A DNA stretch of 64,000 bases from Shimia sp. SK013 (GTDB lineage Bacteria; Pseudomonadota; Alphaproteobacteria; Rhodobacterales; Rhodobacteraceae), in NCBI RefSeq assembly GCF_001292625.1, contig NZ_LAJH01000021.1, positions 124,001 to 188,000 of the forward strand, read 5' to 3'. This document shows positions 17,786-25,749 of the stretch, one piece after another. A program made the translations under genes and the position numbers. Numbering within the stretch: position 1 is the stretch's first letter; every line of letters starts with the position of its first letter. The notes below the pieces were generated by a model that saw nothing but the letters and a program-made list of their open reading frames with translations, was not told the origin of the DNA and made no database searches.

Positions 17786-18738
17786 GCCAACCAGCGGCGC
17801 GCCATTTCTATCGCCCGTTCCGCGTACCGCCGCACGGCAGGATGATCGTCGGTGTACCGACCGATCACCCAACCACAGGACGCCAGCCCCCGCATCAGAG
17901 TAAACGCCTCAAGCAAGGCTGCCGCACCCGAGGGCAACGGCCGCACCGTGCCATAGCCACGCAGCAACGCCGTCGCCAGGTCTTCGCGGTTGGGTTGGTC
18001 CCAGTTTTGCGACATCGCCACGCCCAGTTCATACATGCGAAACCCGAACACGCCGTCGTCAAAGTCGATTAACCGCACAGCATTGCCATCCACCAACACA
18101 TTTTCGCGCAACGCGTCGCCGTGGATCAGGCCAAAATCACCCTCGTCGGTACGGTTGCCGATCACCTCGTGCAGAGCCATTCGGGCCGACAGCAACAGTT
18201 TGGCTTCTTCCGCTTTCAGGCTTGGGTTTTCCCAAAACCGCCCCCAACTTGGTGTCTCTCCCAACAACGCATCCGCATCCAGAACGCTGCGCGTAAAATC
18301 TTCCGGCTTGGTCATCGCATCACTGGCAACATGCAGCCGCGCAAGCTCCGCTCCCAAAGCTTCATGCAGTGTCTCTTGCCGGCCCGGGTCCATCGCCAAT
18401 GGCACGTCGCCTTCGCCCAAAGGCGCGCCTTCCAACCACGTCAGCAACGACGCCACGCGCGCGCCGCCGGTCGCCAAAACATCGCCAGCCGTCGTGCGAA
18501 TGGCCTGTGGCACGACCATTCCAGCTGCCACCAACGCTTCTGACCACCAAAGCTCGGACCGGATCGCGTTATCGCTTTGATACCCGGGCCGGTGCAGCCG
18601 AAGTGCTGCGCGACCGCCCTCAGAATCCTTCGCTTCGAACACAATGTTCTCTCGGTTTTTGACCAGTCGCGGCTGGGCGTTTACGCCCCACGCCTTCAAG
18701 GCTTCTTGCGCTGCCGTTAACGCGTCCTGATCGTTCAC
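17782..18738 (-). CDS. Small-molecule kinase, APH/choline-kinase fold (hydroxylysine kinase-like)
   Basis: A 318-residue protein kinase-like phosphotransferase. The catalytic loop is LIHGDALRENVLV (H206-G207-D208) and the metal-binding Asp is in RLIDFDDGVFGFRMYE (about D225), as in APH, choline kinase and the hydroxylysine kinase AGPHD1. It starts with GTG that overlaps the stop of the upstream aminotransferase gene (GTGA), so both are made from one mRNA. Kinase of this type next to a class-III PLP enzyme is the known arrangement for hydroxylysine or phosphoethanolamine-type kinase/phospho-lyase pathways. Substrate is inferred only. Confidence 0.8.
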   Translation of the reverse strand: MNDQDALTAAQEALKAWGVNAQPRLVKNRENIVFEAKDSEGGRAALRLHRPGYQSDNAIRSELWWSEALVAAGMVVPQAIRTTAGDVLATGGARVASLLTWLEGAPLGEGDVPLAMDPGRQETLHEALGAELARLHVASDAMTKPEDFTRSVLDADALLGETPSWGRFWENPSLKAEEAKLLLSARMALHEVIGNRTDEGDFGLIHGDALRENVLVDGNAVRLIDFDDGVFGFRMYELGVAMSQNWDQPNREDLATALLRGYGTVRPLPSGAAALLEAFTLMRGLASCGWVIGRYTDDHPAVRRYAERAIEMARRWLA

Positions 18739-20000
18739 GTCACTGCCCTCAACGCGGCATCCAGTGTCTCGGCCAACTGATCTGCATTGGCGCGGCTAAA
18801 GACACACGGCGGGCGCACTTTCAGGGTGTTCTCGCGTCGCCCCACTGAATGCAGCAACACGCCGCGTTCACGCATCGCATCCACCATCTCGGCACAAAGC
18901 GCCGTCGCGGGCGCGTCGTCTTGCCAAAGCTCGGCGCCCAAAAACAGCCCCGATCCACGCACATCTGCAATCACGTCGTGCTGCACTTGCACCTGCCGCA
19001 ACAGATCCACCGCATAGGCGCCCACCTCGGCTGCGTTCGCCACCAGTTCCTCATCTTCAATGACCTGCAGAACCGCCATTGCCGCGGCCGCGCTCACGGG
19101 ATTTCCGCCAAAGGTGTTGAAGTATTTGAACTGCTCCTGAAACGCCGTCAGGATGTCTGGCCGCGTCACCACTGCCGCAACGGGATGGCCGTTGCCCATC
19201 GGTTTGCCCAGCGTGACGATATCTGGCGCAAAGCCCAGCTTTTGATGCCCCCACCAATCGCTGCCGATCCGGCCAAAGCCCGGCTGCACCTCATCTGCAA
19301 TGATGATGCCGCCCGCCTTGCGCACCGCAGCAATTGCGCGATCCAAAAACCCACGCTCCAGCGTCGGGAAACCCTCGTTTGCAAAATACGGACAGACAAT
19401 CAGCGCGGACACCCCGTGGCCACTCTGGTCAAGCTCGGCAATAGCCTGCTCGACTCCCCTTGCGAACGCCTCCGCTTGACCGGCGCGCGTACCGCCAATA
19501 GGTTGCATGTTGTCCGGTGCAGGCACTTGCCGAACGTGATCAAGGTAACCGCCAACCGGTACTTTCGACGAGTTCAGCTGGCTCACCGCTGTTGTATTGC
19601 CGTGATAGGTGTTGTCGGTGCCAATGATGCCGGTCTTGCCGGTCACCGCCTGCGCCATCCGCAGCGCCACATCGTTGGCCTCAGAGCCGGAACACACCAT
19701 CACCAAGCTGTCGAGGTCGTGGTCAAATTTGGCGGTCAGCGCCTCGCCATAATCAAGGATCGCATCGTGCACGTACCGCGTGTGGGTGTTCAGCGTCGCT
19801 GCCTGCTTGGCGATCGCCTCTACCACGCGGGGATGGCAATGACCGACATGCGGCACGTTATTGTAACAATCCAGATACTGCCGGCCGTCGGTGTCCCACA
19901 ACCAAACCCCTTCGCCACGTGCGACATGCACCGGCTCGCGGTAAAATGTTGTCATATGCGGCCCCAAAAGCCGCGCGCGGCGCGCCTGCAGATCGTTCAC
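18735..20000 (-). CDS. Class-III PLP enzyme, aminotransferase or phospho-lyase (ETNPPL-like)
   Basis: A 421-residue fold-type I PLP protein. Recognisable parts are the opening [21 protein letters not shown], the cofactor phosphate site [15 protein letters not shown]236 in [12 protein letters not shown], and the Schiff-base lysine K266 in [11 protein letters not shown]. The [11 protein letters not shown] and [13 protein letters not shown] signature fits the group of human AGXT2L1/AGXT2L2, which are phospho-lyases rather than transaminases. The overlapping downstream gene encodes a small-molecule kinase that could make the phosphorylated substrate. Plain omega-aminotransferase activity remains possible. 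Start is GTG behind a G-run. Confidence 0.82.
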   Translation of the reverse strand: MNDLQARRARLLGPHMTTFYREPVHVARGEGVWLWDTDGRQYLDCYNNVPHVGHCHPRVVEAIAKQAATLNTHTRYVHDAILDYGEALTAKFDHDLDSLVMVCSGSEANDVALRMAQAVTGKTGIIGTDNTYHGNTTAVSQLNSSKVPVGGYLDHVRQVPAPDNMQPIGGTRAGQAEAFARGVEQAIAELDQSGHGVSALIVCPYFANEGFPTLERGFLDRAIAAVRKAGGIIIADEVQPGFGRIGSDWWGHQKLGFAPDIVTLGKPMGNGHPVAAVVTRPDILTAFQEQFKYFNTFGGNPVSAAAAMAVLQVIEDEELVANAAEVGAYAVDLLRQVQVQHDVIADVRGSGLFLGAELWQDDAPATALCAEMVDAMRERGVLLHSVGRRENTLKVRPPCVFSRANADQLAETLDAALRAVT

Positions 20001-20062
20001 TTGAACACCCCCCTATTTGCAGGCCAAGTTCTGCGCCCGCGTCGGGGGTGATGCAAGCCCTG

Positions 20063-20485
20063 TCAATCCTCGCCGCTGATCTTGCCGCGCATTGACTTAA
20101 CTTCGCCACGCACTTTCTTGGCCTTCAGGCGGCGCTGCTGGCTGCCATAGGTCGGCTTGGTCTTTATGCGACGTTTGGGGGTGACCATGGCTTTGCGGAT
20201 CAAGTCCACCAACCGGTCCCGCGCGATGTCACGGTTGCGGGCTTGGCTACGGGTCTCATCACATTGAATGATCAGCGCGCCGTCTTTGGTCCAGCGTCGT
20301 CCGGCCAACCGTTTAAGCCGTGCTTTCACCTGTGGCGGGATTGAGGGCGAGCGTTCAGCCTCAAACCGCAACTCGACAGCGGTGGATACTTTGTTGACGT
20401 TTTGTCCGCCCGGACCACTGGCGCGCACGAATTGCTCCGTCAGCTCCCAGTCCTGAATGGTGATTTCTTCGGCAACAACCAGCAT
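20063..20485 (-). CDS. arfB: Ribosome-rescue peptidyl-tRNA hydrolase ArfB (YaeJ)
   Basis: A 140-residue RF1-like hydrolase that enters stalled ribosomes lacking an A-site codon and releases the peptide. The catalytic loop is RASGPGGQNVNKV with the GGQ motif at about residues 25-27, and the C-terminal basic tail (KPTYGSQQRRLKAKKVRGEVKS) reaches the mRNA channel. I chose the ATG at 20485 because MLVVAEEITIQDWELTEQF matches the usual N-terminus; in-frame starts further up give a longer, non-conserved leader. A complex hairpin-rich segment lies upstream. Confidence 0.92.
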   Translation of the reverse strand: MLVVAEEITIQDWELTEQFVRASGPGGQNVNKVSTAVELRFEAERSPSIPPQVKARLKRLAGRRWTKDGALIIQCDETRSQARNRDIARDRLVDLIRKAMVTPKRRIKTKPTYGSQQRRLKAKKVRGEVKSMRGKISGED

Positions 20486-20573
20486 GGTTTCTTGTGATTC
20501 CAGCGCCGACGCATTGCCGACGAAATACAGACGCATTGCAGACAACGCTTTTTGTGCTCTGACTGCAATTGAA

Positions 20574-20605
20574 AAGGGCTGTCTTCCGCGTAGAAGACAG
20601 CCCTT
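20574..20605 (-). terminator. Intrinsic terminator-like hairpin upstream of arfB
   Basis: Perfect 13-bp stem (20574-20586 / 20593-20605, core GGGCTGTCTTC / GAAGACAGCCC) with a 6-base loop. On the minus strand the stem ends in CCCTTTTC, a short T-run. It may end the preceding transcript or act as an attenuator in an arfB leader. Confidence 0.65.
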
Positions 20606-20615
20606 CGAGATGATT

Positions 20616-20790
20616 GGAGGTGCAGCGGTTAGGACAGCACCAATTCGGAATAAAAATCAGCCAAGGGCTGCCTCAGCTGGTCTCCCTCCGAACTGTTCCG
20701 ACAACGTTCTCCATAGCTTCTCTAGACAATGGGCACCTCCTTTCGATTGTTTCGCTATCCTCAGCCTGCCACAGGATGGGGATATGTCAA
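20616..20790 (-). ncRNA. Candidate structured leader or small RNA with 18-codon ORF
   Basis: On the minus strand a TTGACA box (20785-20790) is followed by a strong ribosome site AAAGGAGG (20736-20743), a TTG-started 18-codon frame (20673-20729, SREAMENVVGTVRRETS), a small hairpin CAGCC-CTT-GGCTG with ATTTTT after its stop, and GCACCTCC (20616-20623), an exact complement of the GGAGGTGC containing the ribosome site (20733-20740). It is followed by the 20574 terminator and then arfB. The layout resembles an attenuation leader or a regulatory RNA. Expression is not shown by sequence alone; the small protein is not recognised. Confidence 0.35.
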
Positions 20791-20796
20791 ACAAAA

Positions 20797-21432
20797 TCAT
20801 GTGGTGCGCTTGGATAGATACCCCACGATGATGCGGAATGGCACAAGTGCCACCAAAGCGAGCGTAAGTTTGACCAACCAATCGGCGACGCCAAGGCTGA
20901 CCCAAAGTGGCAGGGTTGGACCTACACCGAGCAATGGCAACATTTCACCGGCCCAGGTTACGTCGTTCAGAGGCTCGATGAAGGACAAAGCGCCGGAAAA
21001 CGCGATGGTAAAGAAAATCGCGGTATCCAACAGCGAGCCGACCAACGTCGACGCCAGCGGCGCCCGCCACCAAGTCCCGTCGCGCAAGCGATCAAAAATG
21101 GCCACGTCCAACAGTTGGGCTGTCAGAAACGCGAGGCCGGACCCGATTGCAATGCGAAGAGTCACAGCAGGATAAGTAAACCCATCGCCCTGCAGCATGA
21201 TCTTGGTGCCGATGAACGAGCAAATCACGCCAACAACAAAGCCAGCGAAAACAACGCGACGCGCTGCGGCAACGCCATAAACGCGATTCATCACGTCGGT
21301 CACGAGAAATGCGAGAGGATAGGTAAAGGCACCCCACGTCAGCCATTGGCCGAACAAGAACTGCACAAGTATATTTGAGGCCACAACAATGGCGGCCATG
21401 GCAAGAATGCCGGGAAGATGGATTTTTTTCAT
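20797..21432 (-). CDS. yhhQ: Queuosine precursor transporter (VUT family, YhhQ)
   Basis: A 211-residue membrane protein with about six transmembrane segments. Characteristic stretches are FTYPLAFLVTDVMNRVYG, with the polar TD-x-N-R-x-YG motif, and LRIAIGSGLAFLTAQLLDVAIFDRLR. The VUT family imports preQ0/preQ1 for the queuosine modification of tRNA. The 89-bp leader holds a CCCGCG/CGCGGG hairpin (21472-21488) but I do not recognise a preQ1 riboswitch in it. It follows the phytase-like gene on the same strand. Confidence 0.9.
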   Translation of the reverse strand: MKKIHLPGILAMAAIVVASNILVQFLFGQWLTWGAFTYPLAFLVTDVMNRVYGVAAARRVVFAGFVVGVICSFIGTKIMLQGDGFTYPAVTLRIAIGSGLAFLTAQLLDVAIFDRLRDGTWWRAPLASTLVGSLLDTAIFFTIAFSGALSFIEPLNDVTWAGEMLPLLGVGPTLPLWVSLGVADWLVKLTLALVALVPFRIIVGYLSKRTT

Positions 21433-21521
21433 GTCTATTAGCCCGTTTTGACAAGGTAGCGGCGACTTGGCCCCGCGCTCGTCGCGGGACGGACGGCGTT
21501 TAACTCTATGTCTTCAGCGGA

Positions 21522-22436
21522 TCAAGGAGAAACCGGCAACGTATATTCGACGATCTCGGTTCTTTGTAGAAAGCGGAAGTTGTCGTCTGAAATTGCCGTT
21601 ACGCGAATGTCTCCGGCGTCATCGCGCCAAACGCTGATCCCCTCCAGGTTATCGTGTTTGCCTATCGCCCTGGAAAAGATGATCTTTTCGTCTTCGGCGA
21701 CGCCGTTGGTTATGTCAAAACTACGCACGCGAGTGCGAAATCCAATGCCGTTGAAACCGCGTTCCAACACATAAAGGCGATTGTCTGGACCGAAATCCGC
21801 GCCCACAGGCTGAAACTGCTTATCGCGGGACAAAGTAAAAGCCGCCGACCACGCGCTGTTCTTTAACTGGAAAACCTGAATCTTGCTGTCCGGACCAATG
21901 GCGACCTCTGGCATGGCATAGATAATGCCGCGACTGTCCACAGCCAAAGCTTCAAAACCACCGTTTAGCGGCATGCTGTCAAAGTCGGTGTGCCATGGCA
22001 TTTGAATTGGCAAATCGCCCGGTTTGGCAAACCGCTCCAACCTGTGCTCACCCTCGAAGGCAACAACAAGACTGCCATCGGCCAATCGTGCCAGCCCCTC
22101 GGAATCGCGCCAGCCCGTGCGTTTGGCAAAATGCCCTTCAGGACGCAAAACGCGGCTTTTGCGCAGAACATCTACGCCAACAATCACGCCTGCTTCACGC
22201 TGAAGAAGTGCCTCCACAAAGTACCCGCGATCTGTGACCGCAAGCATCTCTTTCCCATCTTTGGACAGATCAATCGCAGAAATTCCACCGAACCACGTTT
22301 CGGTCAGGTGCCACCGATACGCACCGGAAAACCGCGCATCCTGGACCTCTGTTTCTGCATAAATGAGTGGCGAAGCCAGAATGCCAAGACACAAAAAAAG
22401 CGTGGTTTTCAGGGCGATTGCAAAACGTCGACGCAT
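21522..22436 (-). CDS. Secreted phytase-like esterase (beta-propeller)
   Basis: A 304-residue protein with a signal peptide (hydrophobic stretch TLFLCLGILASPLIYA, cleavage likely after IYA). The mature part has ETWFGGISAIDLSKDGKEML, RDSEGLARLADGSLVVAFE, GGFEALAVDSRGIIYAMPE and DNLEGISVWRDDAGDIRV, the repeated acidic blade motifs of the 'esterase-like activity of phytase' family. It probably acts in the periplasm; substrate unknown. The start overlaps the end of mepA by 28 bp, so it belongs to the same leftward gene string. Confidence 0.82.
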   Translation of the reverse strand: MRRRFAIALKTTLFLCLGILASPLIYAETEVQDARFSGAYRWHLTETWFGGISAIDLSKDGKEMLAVTDRGYFVEALLQREAGVIVGVDVLRKSRVLRPEGHFAKRTGWRDSEGLARLADGSLVVAFEGEHRLERFAKPGDLPIQMPWHTDFDSMPLNGGFEALAVDSRGIIYAMPEVAIGPDSKIQVFQLKNSAWSAAFTLSRDKQFQPVGADFGPDNRLYVLERGFNGIGFRTRVRSFDITNGVAEDEKIIFSRAIGKHDNLEGISVWRDDAGDIRVTAISDDNFRFLQRTEIVEYTLPVSP

Positions 22437-23323
22437 TGGCCAGGCAGATCCATCATTGTTAGTTCACGTCGTGGCTTGGGTTTGGGGGCATTCGGATCAG
22501 GTGGGGGGGGGAACAAGATGTCCTGCACCCATTTTTCCGCGTCGTCGCAGCCATCTCCGGCTGGTGGTGGGTCTTGGTTCACACAACCCTGCGCGCCTTT
22601 TGGGCAAGTCAAACGTACATGGAAATGATAATGGTGCCCCCACCATGGCCGAATTTTTCGCAGCCACTTGCGGTCGCCCTTTTCATCGTTGCACATCTGC
22701 ACTTTGGCACCTGGGAACACAAATATCCGGGCCACACGTGGATCGCTTGCTGCGGCTTTCAGAACCTCATGATGCTGTTTCGTCCAGCTACCATTTACAA
22801 AAGCCCCACGTTCCCGCCGCATGGAGATTGACGAAATGCTCTCGCGCTCAGAAGCGCTTAGGGTCAATCGATCTGGCGGCAACATCCATATGTCAACATC
22901 CAGTCCCAGTTGATGGCTTCGGTGTCCCGACAACATTGGACCACCGCGGGGCTGGCTGATGTCGCCGACATAGAGCCCTTGCCATCCGGGTTGCCGGGCG
23001 GCCTTCGCTGACAGCTCTTTGATATAGGAAATGGTTTCGGGATGTCCCCAGTTGCGATTGCGCGATAGCCGCATCGCTTGCCATGTCGGACCTGTCTCCG
23101 CTAACTGCTCGCCGCCCGCGACACAGCCTTTGGAATAGCTGCCAAACGGAGCAGGTGATTGCCCGCTGCCGTCAGGTTTGGCACCAAAAAGTTGTTTGGC
23201 TTGGACGCCCTGCATTGCCGTCGGAACGGCCTGACGGGTTGAAACCGTCGGACTTTCCACAGTTTGCGTTTTGCAGGCGGCCAGCGCCACCAGCAGGGGA
23301 AGGATCAGGAAGCTGCGTCCCAT
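22409..23323 (-). CDS. mepA: Penicillin-insensitive murein endopeptidase MepA
   Basis: A 304-residue LAS-type zinc peptidase that cuts D-Ala-meso-DAP cross-links in peptidoglycan. Zinc ligands and active site are visible as SGHRSHQLGLDVDIW (H, D) and WWGHHYHFHVRL (H). The N-terminus MGRSFLILPLLVALAACK carries a lipobox (ALAAC), so it should be an outer-membrane lipoprotein, unlike the soluble E. coli MepA. A proline-rich tail (PPPPDPNAPKPKPRREL) precedes the C-terminus. The gene overlaps the MFS gene at its start and the phytase-like gene at its end. Confidence 0.93.
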   Translation of the reverse strand: MGRSFLILPLLVALAACKTQTVESPTVSTRQAVPTAMQGVQAKQLFGAKPDGSGQSPAPFGSYSKGCVAGGEQLAETGPTWQAMRLSRNRNWGHPETISYIKELSAKAARQPGWQGLYVGDISQPRGGPMLSGHRSHQLGLDVDIWMLPPDRLTLSASERESISSISMRRERGAFVNGSWTKQHHEVLKAAASDPRVARIFVFPGAKVQMCNDEKGDRKWLRKIRPWWGHHYHFHVRLTCPKGAQGCVNQDPPPAGDGCDDAEKWVQDILFPPPPDPNAPKPKPRRELTMMDLPGQCVDVLQSP

Positions 23324-24663
23324 TTTGTTTGATCTCCTGCAGGGTTGACCCAGCGTAGCAGGATCAAGCCCAACAGGAAAAGGACGATCAACGGTGTTAC
23401 TCCGATTTGTTGGCTGCCAGACACGGCCGTCATCACCCCGATCAGGAATGGTGCAATAAAGGACGTGGCCTTGCCCGCCAGAGCATAAAGGCCAAACGAC
23501 TCAGCCGTGCGATCAGGGATAGCCTGACGCACCATCATAGAGCGGCTCGCAGATTGGATCACGCCGCCGGCGGCGCCAATCAGCACACCCATAACGTAGA
23601 ACGCCCGATCAGGTAGGGTCGATTCAGGTCCCACAGCGATGCCAAACACGCTTTCGCGCGAAATGAACACGATAGAAATCGCCACACCACACAGGACCCA
23701 GATGCAGACTGTGATTACGGGTTTCGGGCCAAACCTTGTGTCAGCCCGGCCGCCCAGCCATGCAAACACTGCGCCCGAGATGATCGCAAGAATACCAAAG
23801 ATGCCAACGTCGATAACCGACCATTCCAGCACACCCGCCGCGTAAATTCCGCCAAATGTATACATGCCGTTGAGCGCGTCCCGATAGAACATCGAGCTGC
23901 CGAGGTAAGCCAGAAGAGACGGCGTTTGGGGCAAGTTACGGATCGTGCCCGCTACGTCGCTCAGCGCCTTTCGGGTAGCGCCTTTGGGGGGCTTGGCCCG
24001 TTTGGGATCGCGGACCCACAGAAAGAAGGGGATCATAAAGACTGCGTACCATACCGCCGTCAAAGGACCGACCGAGCGCGTGCCTTCGCGTTGGGAGGCG
24101 TCCAAACCAAAGAGCGGATCGATGCCGATTAGTGTTTTTCCCGTCTCTGCGTTTTCCGCAAAAAGCGTCAGCATGATAACAAGCGCGAACAATCCACCCA
24201 CATAGCCGAAGGCCCAGCCATTTCCGGAAATGCGCCCGATCTCTTCTTTCGTGCCAAGATCCGGCAACATCGAATTGGTGAAAATCGTTGCAAACTCCAT
24301 CCCGATCATACCGATCGCAAAGAGCGTTAGCGTCCAAATTAGATTGAAATTGTCCGGTGCGGCCCACCACAATCCGAAAGACCCGGCGACATACATTATT
24401 GAAAACAGCCAGATCCAGCGTAAACGGTTGCCAAATGTGTCGGCCATAGCACCCAAAACGGGTGCCATGATCGCAATGATTATGCCGGCCGCCGCGATGC
24501 CAAATCCCCAAGCTGCTTGGGCTTGGGCGCCGTCACCAATCAGATCCTTGATGTAGGGCGCAAAGATGAACGTGATCAAAAGCGTATTGTACGGTTGACT
24601 GGCCCAATCGAAAAAGAACCATCCCCAGATGCGCTTGCGCGCTGAAACCTCAGACATCCCCAT
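23305..24663 (-). CDS. MFS transporter, UMF1/Atg22-like family
   Basis: The 452-residue protein has about twelve hydrophobic segments and opens with WGWFFFDWASQPYNTLLITFIFAPY, the FDWA-x-x-x-(F/Y)-x-T hallmark of the UMF1 (Atg22-like) group of major facilitators. Other family features are GAMADTFGNRLRWIW, NGWAFGYVGGLFALV and the late GGVIQSASRSMMVRQAIP. Fungal Atg22 exports amino acids from the vacuole; bacterial members have no settled substrate. The stop region overlaps mepA by 19 bp. An alternative ATG six bases inside is equally possible. Confidence 0.88.
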   Translation of the reverse strand: MGMSEVSARKRIWGWFFFDWASQPYNTLLITFIFAPYIKDLIGDGAQAQAAWGFGIAAAGIIIAIMAPVLGAMADTFGNRLRWIWLFSIMYVAGSFGLWWAAPDNFNLIWTLTLFAIGMIGMEFATIFTNSMLPDLGTKEEIGRISGNGWAFGYVGGLFALVIMLTLFAENAETGKTLIGIDPLFGLDASQREGTRSVGPLTAVWYAVFMIPFFLWVRDPKRAKPPKGATRKALSDVAGTIRNLPQTPSLLAYLGSSMFYRDALNGMYTFGGIYAAGVLEWSVIDVGIFGILAIISGAVFAWLGGRADTRFGPKPVITVCIWVLCGVAISIVFISRESVFGIAVGPESTLPDRAFYVMGVLIGAAGGVIQSASRSMMVRQAIPDRTAESFGLYALAGKATSFIAPFLIGVMTAVSGSQQIGVTPLIVLFLLGLILLRWVNPAGDQTKWDAAS

Positions 24664-24713
24664 CCCCGGTCTGTTTTTCCATACTTAGACAGGGTGGTCG
24701 GACTAATAGCAAG

Positions 24714-25250
24714 TTAATCCTTTTGAGGTGGCCAAGGTCGCGTTGCGTCGGCGTCGATCCAGTTTTGAACCCATTCCGGAGCCTCCGGCGTGGGCGTGGC
24801 TTGCTGCATTGCTGCTATGACCGTTTGCGGAGGTATAATTCCGTCTCGTCCAGTTATCGCCGCCCGGTAAAGGGCTTGATTCGCGCACTCTCCATCCTGC
24901 TTCCACATGGATTGTTCGAGATAGACAAACCGGTCGTCCCAAAAGACCGCGCGGCTGCACATCGTGATCTTTTCAAACGTGCGGATGCGACGGCGATACC
25001 GGACTGACGCGCCAGCCATCGTCATGCCCCATTGGTTTTTGCGCAAAGTGTTGATCAGCCCATTGCGCCGCGCCAGCGGAATACGACCCAGATCAAACAG
25101 CGTCAGCGTGCGCCCGTTGTTGAGTTCCATCCACAGATCGATGTCAGACGGCCAGCAACGGTGCGTTGAGATATGCGTGCCAGTTAGGGGAAGTGAGTCT
25201 GCATTTCGGAATTTCACCAGTTCCTTGATCATTCGCATGATGGGGTACAT
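24714..25250 (-). CDS. Acyl-CoA thioesterase-like protein (hotdog fold)
   Basis: A 178-residue protein with a 4HBT-type hotdog pattern: HRCWPSDIDLWMELNNGRTLTLFDLGR (the D-x-x-x-H/N-x-x-N region), ASVRYRRRIRTFEKITMCSRAVFWDDRFVYLEQSMW and a C-terminal ANQALYRAAITGRDGIIPP. This matches the THEM6-like thioesterase group often found in roseobacters. It probably hydrolyses acyl-CoA in the cytoplasm, chain length unknown. It is the first gene of the leftward string that continues with the MFS carrier, mepA and the phytase-like gene, and is divergent from yggT. Confidence 0.8.
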   Translation of the reverse strand: MYPIMRMIKELVKFRNADSLPLTGTHISTHRCWPSDIDLWMELNNGRTLTLFDLGRIPLARRNGLINTLRKNQWGMTMAGASVRYRRRIRTFEKITMCSRAVFWDDRFVYLEQSMWKQDGECANQALYRAAITGRDGIIPPQTVIAAMQQATPTPEAPEWVQNWIDADATRPWPPQKD

Positions 25251-25390
25251 CGAGACATGTCCTCAGGTGGAGTCGGATGCACGCGTTCAACGCCTCTAGC
25301 AAGGGATCGTCAACCGTGTTCTCGCCTTGGCCTTGTGATTTAGGGATTTGGTGCTTAATTGTTGGCCGAAACCAATGCAAAGGCCAAGCA

Positions 25391-25672
25391 ATGCCCCCCA
25401 TCGCAACCCTTCTGGACCTTGTCCTCAGTGTGCTTTTCTTTTTCATGATTGCGCACATCATCATGAGTTGGCTGATTAACTTTCAGGTCTTGAATATGGG
25501 GCAGCCCATTGTCGCCCAGATTTGGCATGGACTGAATCGACTGTTGAACCCGATATACGATCCTATTCGGCAGGTTCTGCCGGACACACGTCCGTTGGAT
25601 TTGGCACCTTTGGTTATTTTTATTGGTGTGATTTGGGTCCGTAGCTCGATCATACCATTGATCCCCATCTGA
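25391..25672 (+). CDS. YggT family membrane protein
   Basis: A 93-residue protein with two hydrophobic segments separated by WHGLNRLLNPIYDPIRQVLPD, the YggT loop with its conserved P-x-R-x-x-x-P pattern. The ATG at 25391 gives the normal family length; the longer upstream frame is not conserved in character. YggT proteins are inner membrane proteins of unclear role linked to osmotic tolerance and cell division-site biology. It lies 77 bp before recQ on the same strand. Confidence 0.88.
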   Translation: MPPIATLLDLVLSVLFFFMIAHIIMSWLINFQVLNMGQPIVAQIWHGLNRLLNPIYDPIRQVLPDTRPLDLAPLVIFIGVIWVRSSIIPLIPI

Positions 25673-25749
25673 TCTTGGCCTCTTGCTCCTGACCTGTGGC
25701 TGTGGGACAGTCCGCCAAAGAGCAGACTGCCCCAAGAAACAGGTCCCAT

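Noticed and set aside
21433..21521. preQ1 riboswitch before yhhQ
   Set aside because: The leader is only 89 bp and I cannot find the conserved preQ1-I, -II or -III core; only a GC hairpin is present.
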